A model generated the notes under the pieces. It was given only the letters and a program-made list of their open reading frames with translations. It was not told the origin of the DNA and did no database searches. A program made the position numbers and the translations under genes. Shown piece by piece: positions 55,850-64,000 of a stretch of 64,000 bases of DNA. Positions within the stretch are counted from its first letter, which is position 1. Each line of letters opens with the position of its first letter. Source of the DNA: Arthrobacter sp. SPG23 (GTDB lineage: Bacteria > Actinomycetota > Actinomycetes > Actinomycetales > Micrococcaceae); the NCBI RefSeq assembly GCF_000876655.1, contig NZ_JYCN01000015.1, positions 284,156 to 348,155 on the forward strand, given 5' to 3'.

Positions 55850-57347
55850 GATTCGCATCCTCACGGTGCATTACTTCGCGAACGAGGGCGGATTCTGTCC
55901 ACTCGTCCGCTGGTCGGATAGATGTTTGTTCGCCGCGGAAGTAGGTGGCGATCGTGTCAGAAAGGCCCAGGATTTCATTGGTGTCCGAGGAGCTGACGAT
56001 CACGCCTACCCCCGAGTCGCTGAGTCGTCGAAGCTGGGCGTAGATATCGGCGCGCGCGCCGATATCTACGCCCCGGGTGGGCTCCTCAACCAGGAGAACG
56101 CGCGGGTTGATTCCTAGCCATTTGCCCAGGGCAACCTTTTGCTGGTTCCCGCCGGAGAGCGTTCCAACGTTCGAGTTCATGCGCTTGGCGTCGATGGCGA
56201 AGTGAGCTGCGAAACGGTTCGTCTCGTCGACCTCCTGCCGGGCGCTGACGAACCCTGCGGCGGACAGCCGGTGCAGCCAGGGCGACGACAGGTTCCGGCG
56301 GATCGGGACTTTTGCGAAGATTCCGTCCTTCTTCCGGTCTGCGGAGCAGTACGCGACGCCGGCCGAGATTCCGTTCTGCCTGCCGCGGGTGTTGAGCGTC
56401 TGGCCGTCCACGAGAACCTCACCGGAGACGATCTCGCCGACGCCGGCAAGGGCCTCCATCAGCTCTGCCGTTCCCGAGCCGAGCTGTCCCGTCAGACCCA
56501 GGATCTCTCCACGCCGGAGAGTCAAGTTGATCTCGGAACGGAGCTCGGGAATCCGGAGTCCGCGCGTCTCCAGCACGACCTCACCGAAAGTCGCGGATTT
56601 CCCCGGATAGAGGTGGCCCAGTTCCCGGCCGATCATCTTGGCGACGATCGTCTCGACGTCGAGCTCTCTGACCTCAAGAGGAGCTTCGCTCTTGCCGTTG
56701 CGGAAGACGGTGACGCGGTCAGCAATCTCGAAAACCTCGCCCAGTCTGTGGGTGACATAAACGACGCTCCGTCCCTCCGACGCGAGCCGCTTGACGGCGT
56801 CCAGCACGCGGACGATCTCGGCGTCCGAGAGGGCGGCGGTCGGTTCGTCGAAGATGATGACCTTGGCGTCCCTGGCCAGTACGCGCGCGATCTCAAGAAG
56901 TTGCATCTCCGCGACGGAGAGTTCCTCGACGGGCGTCGACGGGTTGAGGCCGGCCAGCCCGACGCGTTCAAGGATCGCGACGGCATTGTCGTTCAGTTTG
57001 CGGGGGCTCCACCACCAGGGCGCCCCCTGCTGGCCGAGTACGAGATTCTGGGCCACGGTCATCGTTCCGACCGTGCTGAACTCTTGCTGGACGACGGCGA
57101 TCCCGGCCGCCTGTGACAGCGAGACGGTGGAGATATTTGCGGGGGTCCCATCGATTTCGATGGAACCCTTGTCGGGTGAGACGAGGCCTGAGATGACCTT
57201 GACGATTGTGCTTTTGCCGGCGCCGTTCTCACCCAAGAGGGCCATGACCTCGCCGGCCCGGAGTTCGAAGTGCACGTCCGAGAGGGCGTTCACTGCTCCG
57301 TAGGACTTGAAGATGCCGCTCGCTCGAGCGAAGGGGAGTGCTTCCAG
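55842..57347 (-). CDS. Ribose-type ABC importer ATPase (two nucleotide-binding domains)
   Basis: About 501 aa if started at the CTG at 57347; the first standard start in frame is the GTG at 57293. NBD1: GENGAGKST, LSVAEMQ, VIIFDEPTAAL. NBD2: degenerate Walker A (TGQLGSGTAEL) but signature LSGGNQQKVALGKWL and VLLVEEPTRGVD. Residues encoded upstream of the GTG (ARASGIFKSYGAV) are conserved in RbsA-type proteins and include the adenine-stacking Tyr, so the GTG start would truncate the domain. An ATG with a good RBS at 57351 is out of frame. Confidence 0.82.
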   Translation of the reverse strand: MEALPFARASGIFKSYGAVNALSDVHFELRAGEVMALLGENGAGKSTIVKVISGLVSPDKGSIEIDGTPANISTVSLSQAAGIAVVQQEFSTVGTMTVAQNLVLGQQGAPWWWSPRKLNDNAVAILERVGLAGLNPSTPVEELSVAEMQLLEIARVLARDAKVIIFDEPTAALSDAEIVRVLDAVKRLASEGRSVVYVTHRLGEVFEIADRVTVFRNGKSEAPLEVRELDVETIVAKMIGRELGHLYPGKSATFGEVVLETRGLRIPELRSEINLTLRRGEILGLTGQLGSGTAELMEALAGVGEIVSGEVLVDGQTLNTRGRQNGISAGVAYCSADRKKDGIFAKVPIRRNLSSPWLHRLSAAGFVSARQEVDETNRFAAHFAIDAKRMNSNVGTLSGGNQQKVALGKWLGINPRVLLVEEPTRGVDIGARADIYAQLRRLSDSGVGVIVSSSDTNEILGLSDTIATYFRGEQTSIRPADEWTESALVREVMHREDANHV

Positions 57348-57404
57348 GCATAGTGTCTCCTAGGTTTGCATTGGGTGGCGCAGCAAGGCGCGCACCAGAT
57401 GGGT

Positions 57405-57451
57405 GCGGAGCCTCGGATCGCTCCGCGGGTGGGAGGTATCCGAGGCTCCGC
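57405..57451 (-). terminator. Intercistronic hairpin after the sugar-binding gene
   Basis: Perfect 14-bp stem (57405-57418 with 57438-57451), 19-nt loop, between the binding-protein stop (57480) and the ATPase start. No T-run. Expected to protect the binding-protein message or reduce read-through. Confidence 0.6.
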
Positions 57452-57479
57452 GGTGGGGGCTGACTCCAGCAGAGGGGGC

Positions 57480-58634
57480 CTATTTGCCCATCAGCTTGTC
57501 GAACGAGAGGCCCCAGATATCGAACGAGGCATTGTTCTCGGCTGTCACCTGGGGGTTCATCATGTACGTGGCCGCGTGCGGGGCCTCGACTTTGAGCTCG
57601 GGCTTGGCCGACGACGATTCAATGGTGACTTCGCCGGACTGCACCTGACCGGTGGCGATGTACTGCGCGGCGGTCCGGACGACGAGGGCGCCCTCGATCA
57701 CCGGGGACTGCAGGGTGGCCGACCAGATCTTGCCGCTGCGCAGGTTGGTCATGTCACCGGAGGAGGTCCCGGTGATAAGAATGACGTCCTTGCCCGGCTT
57801 CAGCCCGTTTTGCTCCAGAGCTTGAACCACGCCGTTGGCCACGTCGTTGCTGTGTGCATAGACGATGTCGATGCCCTGTCCGAGGAACCGCGGTATGACC
57901 TGGCTGGCTGCTTTGAAGCCGCCTTGCGCGTCAACGGTCGGGGTGGGTTCGACGGCGAGCATGTTGAACGCCCCGGGCGTGGCTTCGGCGAAGGCTTTCT
58001 CGCGGTCGTCACCAGCGGCGTACCCGGCGGTGAACCGGATCTCGACGACGTTGGGCCTGCCGTCGGGACCGTGGAACTTGACCCCTTCAGCCTTCAGCTT
58101 CTCGACAGCGGCGAGCGCGTTGGCTCCGGCTTCCTTACCGATGCCGGTGTCCGAGACCCCCGCGTAGGCGGTCACGTACTTGGACGCTTCCGGAGTGACC
58201 AGGTTGTTGAACTGGATCACCGGTGCCTGCGCGGAAAGCAGGCGGATCGAGTTCGTTGCGGCAGCGGCGCCGGCCGGCCACATCAGGACCGCGGCTGCGC
58301 GCTCACCGGTGGCGAGCCATTCCTGGACCTGCTGGTCCTGTTCCGTCTGGTCCCAGTTGTTCTCGACGATGTTGACGGTGTAATTGAGGGCTTTGGCCTC
58401 GTCCTTGATGGACTGCGAGGCGGCCGCCAGATAGACATTCGACGTCGACGGCATAAAGACCTTGAGGAGCGCGCCGCCACCATCCGTCGTGCCGGTGCCC
58501 TTGCCTTGGGACGCGGCAGGGGCACCTGGAGCAGCGCTGCTGCTGGTGCTGCAGGCAGCGGTGGAGGTGACGAGGCCTGCGGCGAGGAACCCGACGGCGA
58601 TTTTTCGCCAGGCGCGGGAAGACGGGAATTTCAT
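57480..58634 (-). CDS. Ribose-type ABC sugar-binding lipoprotein
   Basis: 384 aa with AAAGGAG RBS. Lipoprotein signal ending at C28 (TSTAAC), a Ser/Ala/Gly-rich linker, then a type-1 periplasmic-binding fold (MPSTSNVYLAAASQSIKDEAKALNY, IDIVYAHSNDVANGVVQALEQNGL, LITGTSSGDM). First gene of the importer operon. The ligand is probably a sugar or polyol and cannot be named from sequence. Confidence 0.88.
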   Translation of the reverse strand: MKFPSSRAWRKIAVGFLAAGLVTSTAACSTSSSAAPGAPAASQGKGTGTTDGGGALLKVFMPSTSNVYLAAASQSIKDEAKALNYTVNIVENNWDQTEQDQQVQEWLATGERAAAVLMWPAGAAAATNSIRLLSAQAPVIQFNNLVTPEASKYVTAYAGVSDTGIGKEAGANALAAVEKLKAEGVKFHGPDGRPNVVEIRFTAGYAAGDDREKAFAEATPGAFNMLAVEPTPTVDAQGGFKAASQVIPRFLGQGIDIVYAHSNDVANGVVQALEQNGLKPGKDVILITGTSSGDMTNLRSGKIWSATLQSPVIEGALVVRTAAQYIATGQVQSGEVTIESSSAKPELKVEAPHAATYMMNPQVTAENNASFDIWGLSFDKLMGK

Positions 58635-58901
58635 TATTTCTATGCTCCTTTGAATAGAGAGAACGGGTGCGTGAGGAAACGGGGCTTAAATGCCCGGTAT
58701 GTAGCGCGAAGAACGGCAGTCCACCCAGCGACGTTCTTGTCGGGGCGCCTTGGCCGACCGGGCAGGAGTGGGCTCCGTCGGTTTTGGAGCCATCCCGGAT
58801 CGAACCGGTGCTTTGATCTTTGCGGAGAAGAACGCCGAAATCCGCGGTCCGTGCAGAACTTGAACATCGCTCCGTCATCTGGCATTGCTGATGGGTTGGA
58901 G

Positions 58902-58918
58902 TGTTCAAGGTTTGAACA
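58902..58918. promoter_or_regulatory. Perfect 17-bp palindrome, putative activator site
   Basis: TGTTCAAGGTTTGAACA, 7-bp arms around GGT, in the 370-bp gap between the importer operon and the divergent GAF-Fis regulator. Same length and TGT...ACA ends as the dyad beside the other GAF-Fis gene. The rest of this gap (58635-58901) shows no gene. Confidence 0.65.
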
Positions 58919-59004
58919 ATCCCGCACGCGAGGCCCGGGCGGGATTGTGGCTTATGTCACACTGGAGGGGGCCCATCAACGCAATGACGCGGAGGAACAA
59001 CGAG

Positions 59005-59940
59005 ATGTCGGATTCGATCGAGGGGCAGTTGTCGCTCTTGACGGTAGCGCGAAGAGTGATCACTTCGACGCAGGTCGCCCTCGAAGGGACAACGACCTGG
59101 CTCGCCCTTACCGATGCCACTGGGAAGGTGACCTACGAATGGGCAGCGGCTCCGAGCTTGCGTCGGCATCTCGCGCGCGCGGATGTCACCGAGGGCGCCG
59201 ACCTCGCTCAGCGTTCGGCGGGCACCAATGGAGTGGGTGTCGCGCTCGCGACCCGCGCCACCACAGTCGTCCAGGGCACTGACCATCTGGATGAGCGCAT
59301 GCACAAGCTTGTCTGCGCAGCGAGTCCCGTCTTGCACCCGGTCACCCGGAAGTTGCTGGGCGCCGTCAACGTCACATGTCTTGCGGGCGAGCAAAACCCG
59401 CACCTGAAAATTGCGCTGAACATGATGGTTGCCGGGATTCAGGATTCTCTCACCCGTCTTTCACGCGCCCGGCATCAGCGGCTCCTTGACGCACACTTGC
59501 GCGTCAAGGCGGGTACGGGAGCTGCCGTCGTCACCCTGGACCGATACACCATGATCGCGGAGGACGGCCTGGGAGGGCTATCACTTGATCGTGAACAGCT
59601 ATGGCAGTACGTCGAGGAAGCCGGACCGTTTACCCGGGAGTTCGTCCTGCCCACGGGTGTGCGGGCTCAGATCGTGCCAGTGATACCGCCGAAGACCTCT
59701 GAAGGCTGTTCGCTAGTGCTCAGCCGTCTGAATGTTGCGGGCCTTGCGCGGGCTGCTGCGAAGGGTTCCGAGGGGCAGCGGACATCAAGTCCGCCGTTGC
59801 TCAGTCAGCTTGAACTCGCTGAGCGGGAGATTATCGCGTCTGTGCTGCGTGAGTGTGGCGGGAACAAATCGGATGCCGCTGAGCGGTTGCGCATCTCACG
59901 CGGGACGCTTTACGAAAGAATCCGCCGTTACGGATTGTGA
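59005..59940 (+). CDS. GAF-Fis transcriptional regulator (short AcoR-like)
   Basis: 311 aa from the ATG at 59005 (GGAGG 9 bp upstream); an ATG at 58984 is possible. GAF core with RSAGTNGVGVALATRATTVV and CAASPVLHPVTRKLLGAVNVT, then a linker and C-terminal Fis HTH (GGNKSDAAERLRISRGTLYERIRRYGL). The AAA+ domain is entirely missing, so it must contact RNA polymerase in another way. Divergent from the ribose-type importer, its likely target. Confidence 0.85.
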   Translation: MSDSIEGQLSLLTVARRVITSTQVALEGTTTWLALTDATGKVTYEWAAAPSLRRHLARADVTEGADLAQRSAGTNGVGVALATRATTVVQGTDHLDERMHKLVCAASPVLHPVTRKLLGAVNVTCLAGEQNPHLKIALNMMVAGIQDSLTRLSRARHQRLLDAHLRVKAGTGAAVVTLDRYTMIAEDGLGGLSLDREQLWQYVEEAGPFTREFVLPTGVRAQIVPVIPPKTSEGCSLVLSRLNVAGLARAAAKGSEGQRTSSPPLLSQLELAEREIIASVLRECGGNKSDAAERLRISRGTLYERIRRYGL

Positions 59941-59963
59941 GGCCACATCAGTCTGAAGCTATA

Positions 59964-59980
59964 TATCTGGAGTACAGATA
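59964..59980. promoter_or_regulatory. Palindrome upstream of the LacI gene
   Basis: TATCTGGAGTACAGATA, 6-bp arms with a 5-bp centre, about 80 bp upstream of the LacI-family start. Could be an autoregulatory site. It lacks the central CG typical of LacI operators. Confidence 0.35.
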
Positions 59981-60061
59981 ACGTGGTGCGGAATTGGTAT
60001 TGGACGCTGAATGAATTCGCTGGCAAGGTGAAGCAAGAACGCCTTGCAAGAAGGAGTGGTA

Positions 60062-61039
60062 GTGCCGCGGACACGCAGAGTGACAGCGTCTGATGTCGCG
60101 AAAGCCGCCGGCGTGTCAAAAACCACCGTCAGCTACGTGCTCAATCAAACCCCGCATCAGACCATCCCGGAACAAACGCGGCGCCGGGTAATCGACGCCG
60201 TTCGTCAGTTGGACTACACCTCGCTGGCAGCGGCGCGGGCTCTCCGTATGGGCCGAAACGATCTCGTCCTGTTTGTGCTGCCAGACTGGCCGCTGAGTCA
60301 CGCTCTTACCAGGGTGATCGAGCAAGTTACCGACGGACTGGCACGGCGGGGCTTGTCCCTTCTCCTCCAAAGACTGGGCCCGGACCGCTCGTTGATTTCA
60401 CTCTGGCGTCAACTGGCGCCTGCAGCAGTGATGACGGTGGACGCGATCGACGCAAAGGATGAGTTGCTCATCCAAAAAGGGGGAACATTCATAGCGGCTG
60501 CCGCCATATCGGATTTTGGCATCAAACAGGATCGTATCGGTGCCATGCAGGCGCATCACCTGGTCTCACGGGGCCATCGACGTCTTGGCTATGCCCGCAG
60601 CAGCAATCCAAGGCTGGATGCACTCAATACCGAACGGTTCGAAGGATTTCGAGGGGCCTGCCTAGCCTTGGGCTTGGATGAGCCTTCCACTGTTGACGTT
60701 GACCTCAGCCTGGACAGTGCAATAGGGGCAGTCCGCGGACTGTCCGTGACGCCGGCCAACGTCACAGCTGTGGCGACCTACAACGATGAAATTGCCGCAG
60801 CGATCCTGGCTGGAATGCGGGTTGCAGGGATGACGGCCCCCAAGGATCTGGCCGTCATTGGCGTCGACGACGAGCCGTTCGCCCAATTCATGTCACCCGC
60901 ACTAACCACCATCCGGCAAAATCATGCCCTGTTCGGAAGCTATTTTGCCGACCGAATCGCAGCCGGGATCAACGGGGAAGTGCCGCCGAGCAGTCCAAAG
61001 CTTGACGTGCTCGCGCTGGTTGTCCGCAATTCAACCTGA
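60062..61039 (+). CDS. LacI-family transcriptional regulator
   Basis: 325 aa from the GTG at 60062 with AAGGAG 5 bp upstream. HTH and hinge at the N-terminus (VTASDVAKAAGVSKTTVSYVLNQTP, ARALRMGRNDLV), then the sugar-binding core (RIGAMQAHHLVSRGHRRLGYA, DLAVIGVDDEPFAQFMSPALTTI). Encoded just upstream of and co-oriented with the sugar importer, which it probably represses. Confidence 0.9.
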   Translation: MPRTRRVTASDVAKAAGVSKTTVSYVLNQTPHQTIPEQTRRRVIDAVRQLDYTSLAAARALRMGRNDLVLFVLPDWPLSHALTRVIEQVTDGLARRGLSLLLQRLGPDRSLISLWRQLAPAAVMTVDAIDAKDELLIQKGGTFIAAAAISDFGIKQDRIGAMQAHHLVSRGHRRLGYARSSNPRLDALNTERFEGFRGACLALGLDEPSTVDVDLSLDSAIGAVRGLSVTPANVTAVATYNDEIAAAILAGMRVAGMTAPKDLAVIGVDDEPFAQFMSPALTTIRQNHALFGSYFADRIAAGINGEVPPSSPKLDVLALVVRNST

Positions 61040-61216
61040 GGCGAAAGCCGCATTCAGAGGCATTTCGGATAACTGATCACCGAATAGATATTGGACGCCG
61101 TCAAGAGCCCGGTCTGATACTGGAAACAGGCATCTACTTAATCGAGTCAGTAACCGGCAACCCACATCCCGGCGACTAGCTGCTTTGCCAAACTCCTCAA
61201 AGACGAAGGACCAGCC

Positions 61217-62527
61217 ATGACCACCACCCGCACAACATTCTCCCGCCGTGGCTTTCTAGGCCTGACCGCCGCGGCTGCTTCCGTACCCCTTCTGGCCGCC
61301 TGTGGCGGCGGCTCCGCTTCCCAAAGCGGCGGGAGTGCGGGTGGAACCATCAAGTTCTGGGACATGCCGTGGGCAACCCCCGCCCTCAACGAGGCATCCA
61401 AGAAGCTCACGGAAGGTTTCTCCGGAGCCAACAGCAAGGCCAGCTACCAGATCATCCAGTGGAACAACTTCTACCAGACATTTTCATCTGCCATTGCGTC
61501 CAAGACAGGTCCGGCGGTGTCCACCGGCGGCGGCTTCCAGGCCTTCCAGTTTGAGCAGCAGGGCCAGATCGCCTACGCGGACAATCTCATTGAAACTCTG
61601 AAGAAAAACGGCATGTACGACGACTTCCTCCCCGGAGTGGTTGAGCCCTTCAAGACCGACAAAGGCTATGTAGCTGTTCCTTGGCATCTGTCCATGCGCG
61701 TGATGTGGTACCGCAAGTCCCTGTTTGAGCAGGCGGGGGTGGATGTTCCCAAGGACTGGGCAACTCTACTTGAGGCCGGGAAGGCCTTGAAGAAGATTGG
61801 GGCAGTCGGCTTCGCCACCGGTGCCGGTGCGGGAAATAACATCGGCAACCAGGCCATGATCATGATGATGATCAACAACGGCGGCGGTGTATTCACCAAG
61901 GACGGCGAGCTCGACGTCCTAAACGACCGCAATGTTGAAGCGACTGAATTCCTGTTGGAATTGGTTTCCAACGGCATCATTGATCCAGCGGCAGTTAGTT
62001 ATACCAGCGCTAACCTCGATGCGCAGTGGAAGGACAAGAAGGCGGCTTTCGGCGCTCATGTGTCCCAGATGGACACGCGAGTCGGTGACACATCGGGAGA
62101 TCTCCTCGTGGCGAGCCCTATCGCCGGTCCGCACGGGGACAAGGGCGGCCTCGTGTTCCCGAACAACATCATGATGTACACCAACACTCCGTCGCAGGAG
62201 GCATCCGAGGCGTTCCTCGTGTACTATCTGGGCCAGCTCAAGGAACTGTGGAAGCAGAAGCTCATGAACGCTCTGCCGGTGTTCAAGTCCATCGCCGAGC
62301 TCCCGGAATTCGCGAGCGATCCGAACAACGTCAAGATCGTGAAGGAATGGCAGCCGATCGCCAAGACTCTGGCAGCCCAGGGCGACAAACTGAATGCGAA
62401 CCTCGCGGTGCTCGACGGCGGTCAGGCCTTGAACGAGTTCACCCAGACGGTCCTCACCGGAAAGACGGACGCAAAGTCCGCCCTGCAGGCGTTCGAGTCC
62501 GGCCTTAAAACCGTCCTTAACAAGTAG
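61217..62527 (+). CDS. ABC importer sugar-binding lipoprotein, family 1
   Basis: 436 aa. The signal combines a twin arginine (SRRGFLG, R10-R11) with a lipobox LAAC (C29), so Tat export followed by lipidation is likely. The mature part is typical of MalE/UgpB-like proteins (FWDMPWATPALNEASKKLTEGF, GYVAVPWHLSMRVMWYRKSLFEQAGVDVPKDW). Partner permeases follow after 9 bp. Confidence 0.88.
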   Translation: MTTTRTTFSRRGFLGLTAAAASVPLLAACGGGSASQSGGSAGGTIKFWDMPWATPALNEASKKLTEGFSGANSKASYQIIQWNNFYQTFSSAIASKTGPAVSTGGGFQAFQFEQQGQIAYADNLIETLKKNGMYDDFLPGVVEPFKTDKGYVAVPWHLSMRVMWYRKSLFEQAGVDVPKDWATLLEAGKALKKIGAVGFATGAGAGNNIGNQAMIMMMINNGGGVFTKDGELDVLNDRNVEATEFLLELVSNGIIDPAAVSYTSANLDAQWKDKKAAFGAHVSQMDTRVGDTSGDLLVASPIAGPHGDKGGLVFPNNIMMYTNTPSQEASEAFLVYYLGQLKELWKQKLMNALPVFKSIAELPEFASDPNNVKIVKEWQPIAKTLAAQGDKLNANLAVLDGGQALNEFTQTVLTGKTDAKSALQAFESGLKTVLNK

Positions 62528-62536
62528 GCGGCCAGC

Positions 62537-63517
62537 ATGTCATCCACCATGGCACCGTCCGGCCTCTCCCGGGCCCGCCGGGGCCTTGCCCCCGGCGGGT
62601 CCGGGGCCGGATCGCCGAAACCCGGCGGCCCCGCCAACCGCAAGAGCAAGCTCAGCGCGCAGACCAGCCGGACCTTCTTCTGGCTCCTGCTGCCCTCCGT
62701 GGTCCTGCTCGTCCTGATCCACGGCTATCCCCTCATTCACGCCGGTGTGCAGGCCACGCACGACGGTTCCCTGATCCAGACCGGCAACTTCGTTGGCGGG
62801 GAGAACTTCGCCACCGTCCTGTCCTCGCCGGCGTTCTGGAAAGCCGCCCAGTTCACCCTGTGGTTCACCATCGTGGGCGTCTTCGGCTCCTGGCTGGTGG
62901 GCCTGGGCCTGGCCCTGCTGCTCCGCACCAAAATCCCCGCCGGCGCAACGTTCAAGGTCCTGCTGCTCCTGCCGTGGGTGGTGCCGATCGTGGTGTCCTC
63001 CACCGCGTGGAACTGGCTCGTTGCCACCCCTGACAGCCTGGTCCCGTCCCTGTTCCGGAACCTCGGCCTGGGCACCCCGCTCTTCCTGGCCGATCCCAAC
63101 CTCGCCGCCATCACCGTGATGGTGTTCAAAGTCTGGGTCAGCTTCCCGTTCATGATGATGATGATCTCCGCCGCCCTGGCCTCGGTGGACACCACCGTCT
63201 ACGAAGCCGCCAGCATGGACGGCGCCACCCGGTTCCAGCAGTTCACCCAGATCACCCTGCCGCTGATCGCCCGCTCCACCTACATCTCCTGGATCCTGAT
63301 GACGATCTTCTGCGTCAACGACTTCCCCACCATCTACCTGCTCACCGGCGGCGGCCCCGTCAGCGCCACCACCTCCCTGGTGGTCCTGGCCTACCGCACT
63401 GTCTTCCAGGACTTCGCCACCGGCCCCGGCGTCGCCATCGCCTTCCTCATGACCATGACGCTGGTGGTCATCTCCGTACTCCTGTACCGCCAGATCCGAA
63501 AGTCGAGTGTCGAATAA
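62537..63517 (+). CDS. ABC sugar permease (MalF/UgpA-like)
   Basis: 326 aa. A Gly/Pro/Arg-rich cytosolic N-terminus (residues 1-45) precedes six membrane helices. The EAA loop is VDTTVYEAASMDGATRFQQFTQITLPLI. The stop overlaps the next ATG (TAATG). Confidence 0.9.
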   Translation: MSSTMAPSGLSRARRGLAPGGSGAGSPKPGGPANRKSKLSAQTSRTFFWLLLPSVVLLVLIHGYPLIHAGVQATHDGSLIQTGNFVGGENFATVLSSPAFWKAAQFTLWFTIVGVFGSWLVGLGLALLLRTKIPAGATFKVLLLLPWVVPIVVSSTAWNWLVATPDSLVPSLFRNLGLGTPLFLADPNLAAITVMVFKVWVSFPFMMMMISAALASVDTTVYEAASMDGATRFQQFTQITLPLIARSTYISWILMTIFCVNDFPTIYLLTGGGPVSATTSLVVLAYRTVFQDFATGPGVAIAFLMTMTLVVISVLLYRQIRKSSVE

Positions 63518-64000
63518 TGAGCGCAGCAGTCCACGCCCATCCCGAGTCCGGCCCGGTCCTCGGCGTCGGCGGCCCAGCCAAAAACAAGCGCGTCCTCTCC
63601 GAAGCCGGCCACCGCGGCCAGTGGTGGAGGTTCGTCGCGATCCTGGCCATTACCGCTGTGGTCCTCGTCCCCATCATGGTCACCGTGGTGCTCGCCTTCA
63701 CCCCCGGCCCGACCAGCACTGCCACGGGCCTGACCTTCGAGAACCTCGCCAACGTGTTCGACGGAACCCTCGCGGCCACCTGGCTGCAGAACAGCCTCAT
63801 CACCACCCTTTCCACCGTGTTGGTGTCCGTGGCCGTCGCCGCCCCCGCCGGCTACGTCCTCTCCCGCGGCCGCAGCAAGGCGGTCTCCGGCTACTCCCTG
63901 CTGCTGTTCGTGATGCAGTCCCTGCCCATCATCACGTCGGTGGTCCCGCTGTTCATCCTCTTCGCCGGCATGGGCCTGGTGGACAACCTGCTGGGCATCA
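63517..64000 (+). CDS. ABC sugar permease (MalG-like), truncated by window edge
   Basis: 161 residues visible, no stop before the right edge. The first helix (WWRFVAILAITAVVLVPIMVTVVLAF) and the NSLITTLSTVLVSVAVAAPAGYVLSRG segment mark the MalG/UgpE partner permease. An ATPase gene is not seen and either follows outside or is supplied by a shared MsiK-type ATPase, as is common in actinobacteria. Confidence 0.88.
   Translation, partial: MSAAVHAHPESGPVLGVGGPAKNKRVLSEAGHRGQWWRFVAILAITAVVLVPIMVTVVLAFTPGPTSTATGLTFENLANVFDGTLAATWLQNSLITTLSTVLVSVAVAAPAGYVLSRGRSKAVSGYSLLLFVMQSLPIITSVVPLFILFAGMGLVDNLLGI

Noticed and set aside
57366..59282. Plus-strand open frame of about 640 codons
   Set aside because: Antisense to the sugar-binding gene and runs through the regulator promoter; no RBS or domain.

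Overview
The window is high-GC DNA from an actinobacterium. It has actinobacteria-only families (DUF4192, a MAB_1171c/DUF6545-type membrane protein, an EspR-like regulator, a mycothiol-type maleylpyruvate isomerase), GTG and TTG starts, and tightly overlapping ATGA junctions. The mix of small-molecule catabolic clusters, each with its own regulator and transporter, fits a soil Micrococcaceae (Arthrobacter, Paenarthrobacter or Pseudarthrobacter type); the genus is an inference from gene content only.

Layout. (1) 1-4.2 kb: the 5' end of a MobF/TrwC-type conjugative relaxase coupled to a zinc-finger/coiled-coil protein on the minus strand. Facing away from them is a four-gene overlapping cassette: ImmA/IrrE metalloprotease, multi-pass membrane protein, EspR-like DNA-binding protein, membrane-anchored alpha/beta hydrolase. 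This looks like part of an integrated or plasmid-derived mobile element and its control switch. (2) 4.2-14.6 kb: a DUF4192 gene, then a minus-strand catabolic operon of unknown substrate behind a LysR regulator (MFS, enolase-superfamily enzyme, VOC protein, cyclase-family hydrolase, SDR, Zn-dehydrogenase, nitronate-monooxygenase-like enzyme, crotonase). (3) 14.8-17.1 kb: SDR, alpha/beta hydrolase and TetR. (4) 17.3-27.2 kb: a family-5 ABC importer with a permease-ATPase fusion, a GH3 beta-glucosidase, an esterase and a class-C serine hydrolase. (5) 27.3-42 kb: a complete salicylate catabolic locus. Salicylate is activated to the CoA thioester, 5-hydroxylated, and degraded as gentisate to fumarate and pyruvate. 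An adenylate kinase gene ends the operon, two tandem PaaX-type regulators control it, and a divergent arm encodes an aromatic-acid symporter, an aldehyde dehydrogenase and an aryl-alcohol dehydrogenase. Three spaced inverted repeats (TGTAAC-N26/27-GTTACA type) sit at the three promoters. (6) 42-45 kb: an F420/NADP-oxidoreductase-like gene, a TetR with two matching operator-like repeats, a small membrane protein and a second aryl-alcohol dehydrogenase. (7) 45-51.3 kb: a secondary alcohol/ketone module (butanediol-type dehydrogenase, Baeyer-Villiger monooxygenase, alpha/beta hydrolase, isochorismatase-like protein) divergent from a GAF-Fis activator, with a perfect 17-bp palindrome between them. 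(8) 51.3-60 kb: LysR, SDR and a ribose-type ABC importer divergent from a second GAF-Fis regulator, again with a 17-bp palindrome. (9) 60-64 kb: a LacI regulator and a family-1 sugar ABC importer that runs off the right edge.

The most notable points are the relaxase-linked protease/membrane/EspR/hydrolase cassette, the salicylate locus with its proposed PaaX operator set and built-in adenylate kinase, and the uncharacterised operon at 5.7-13.6 kb. All functional calls come from reading the sequence; no database search was run.
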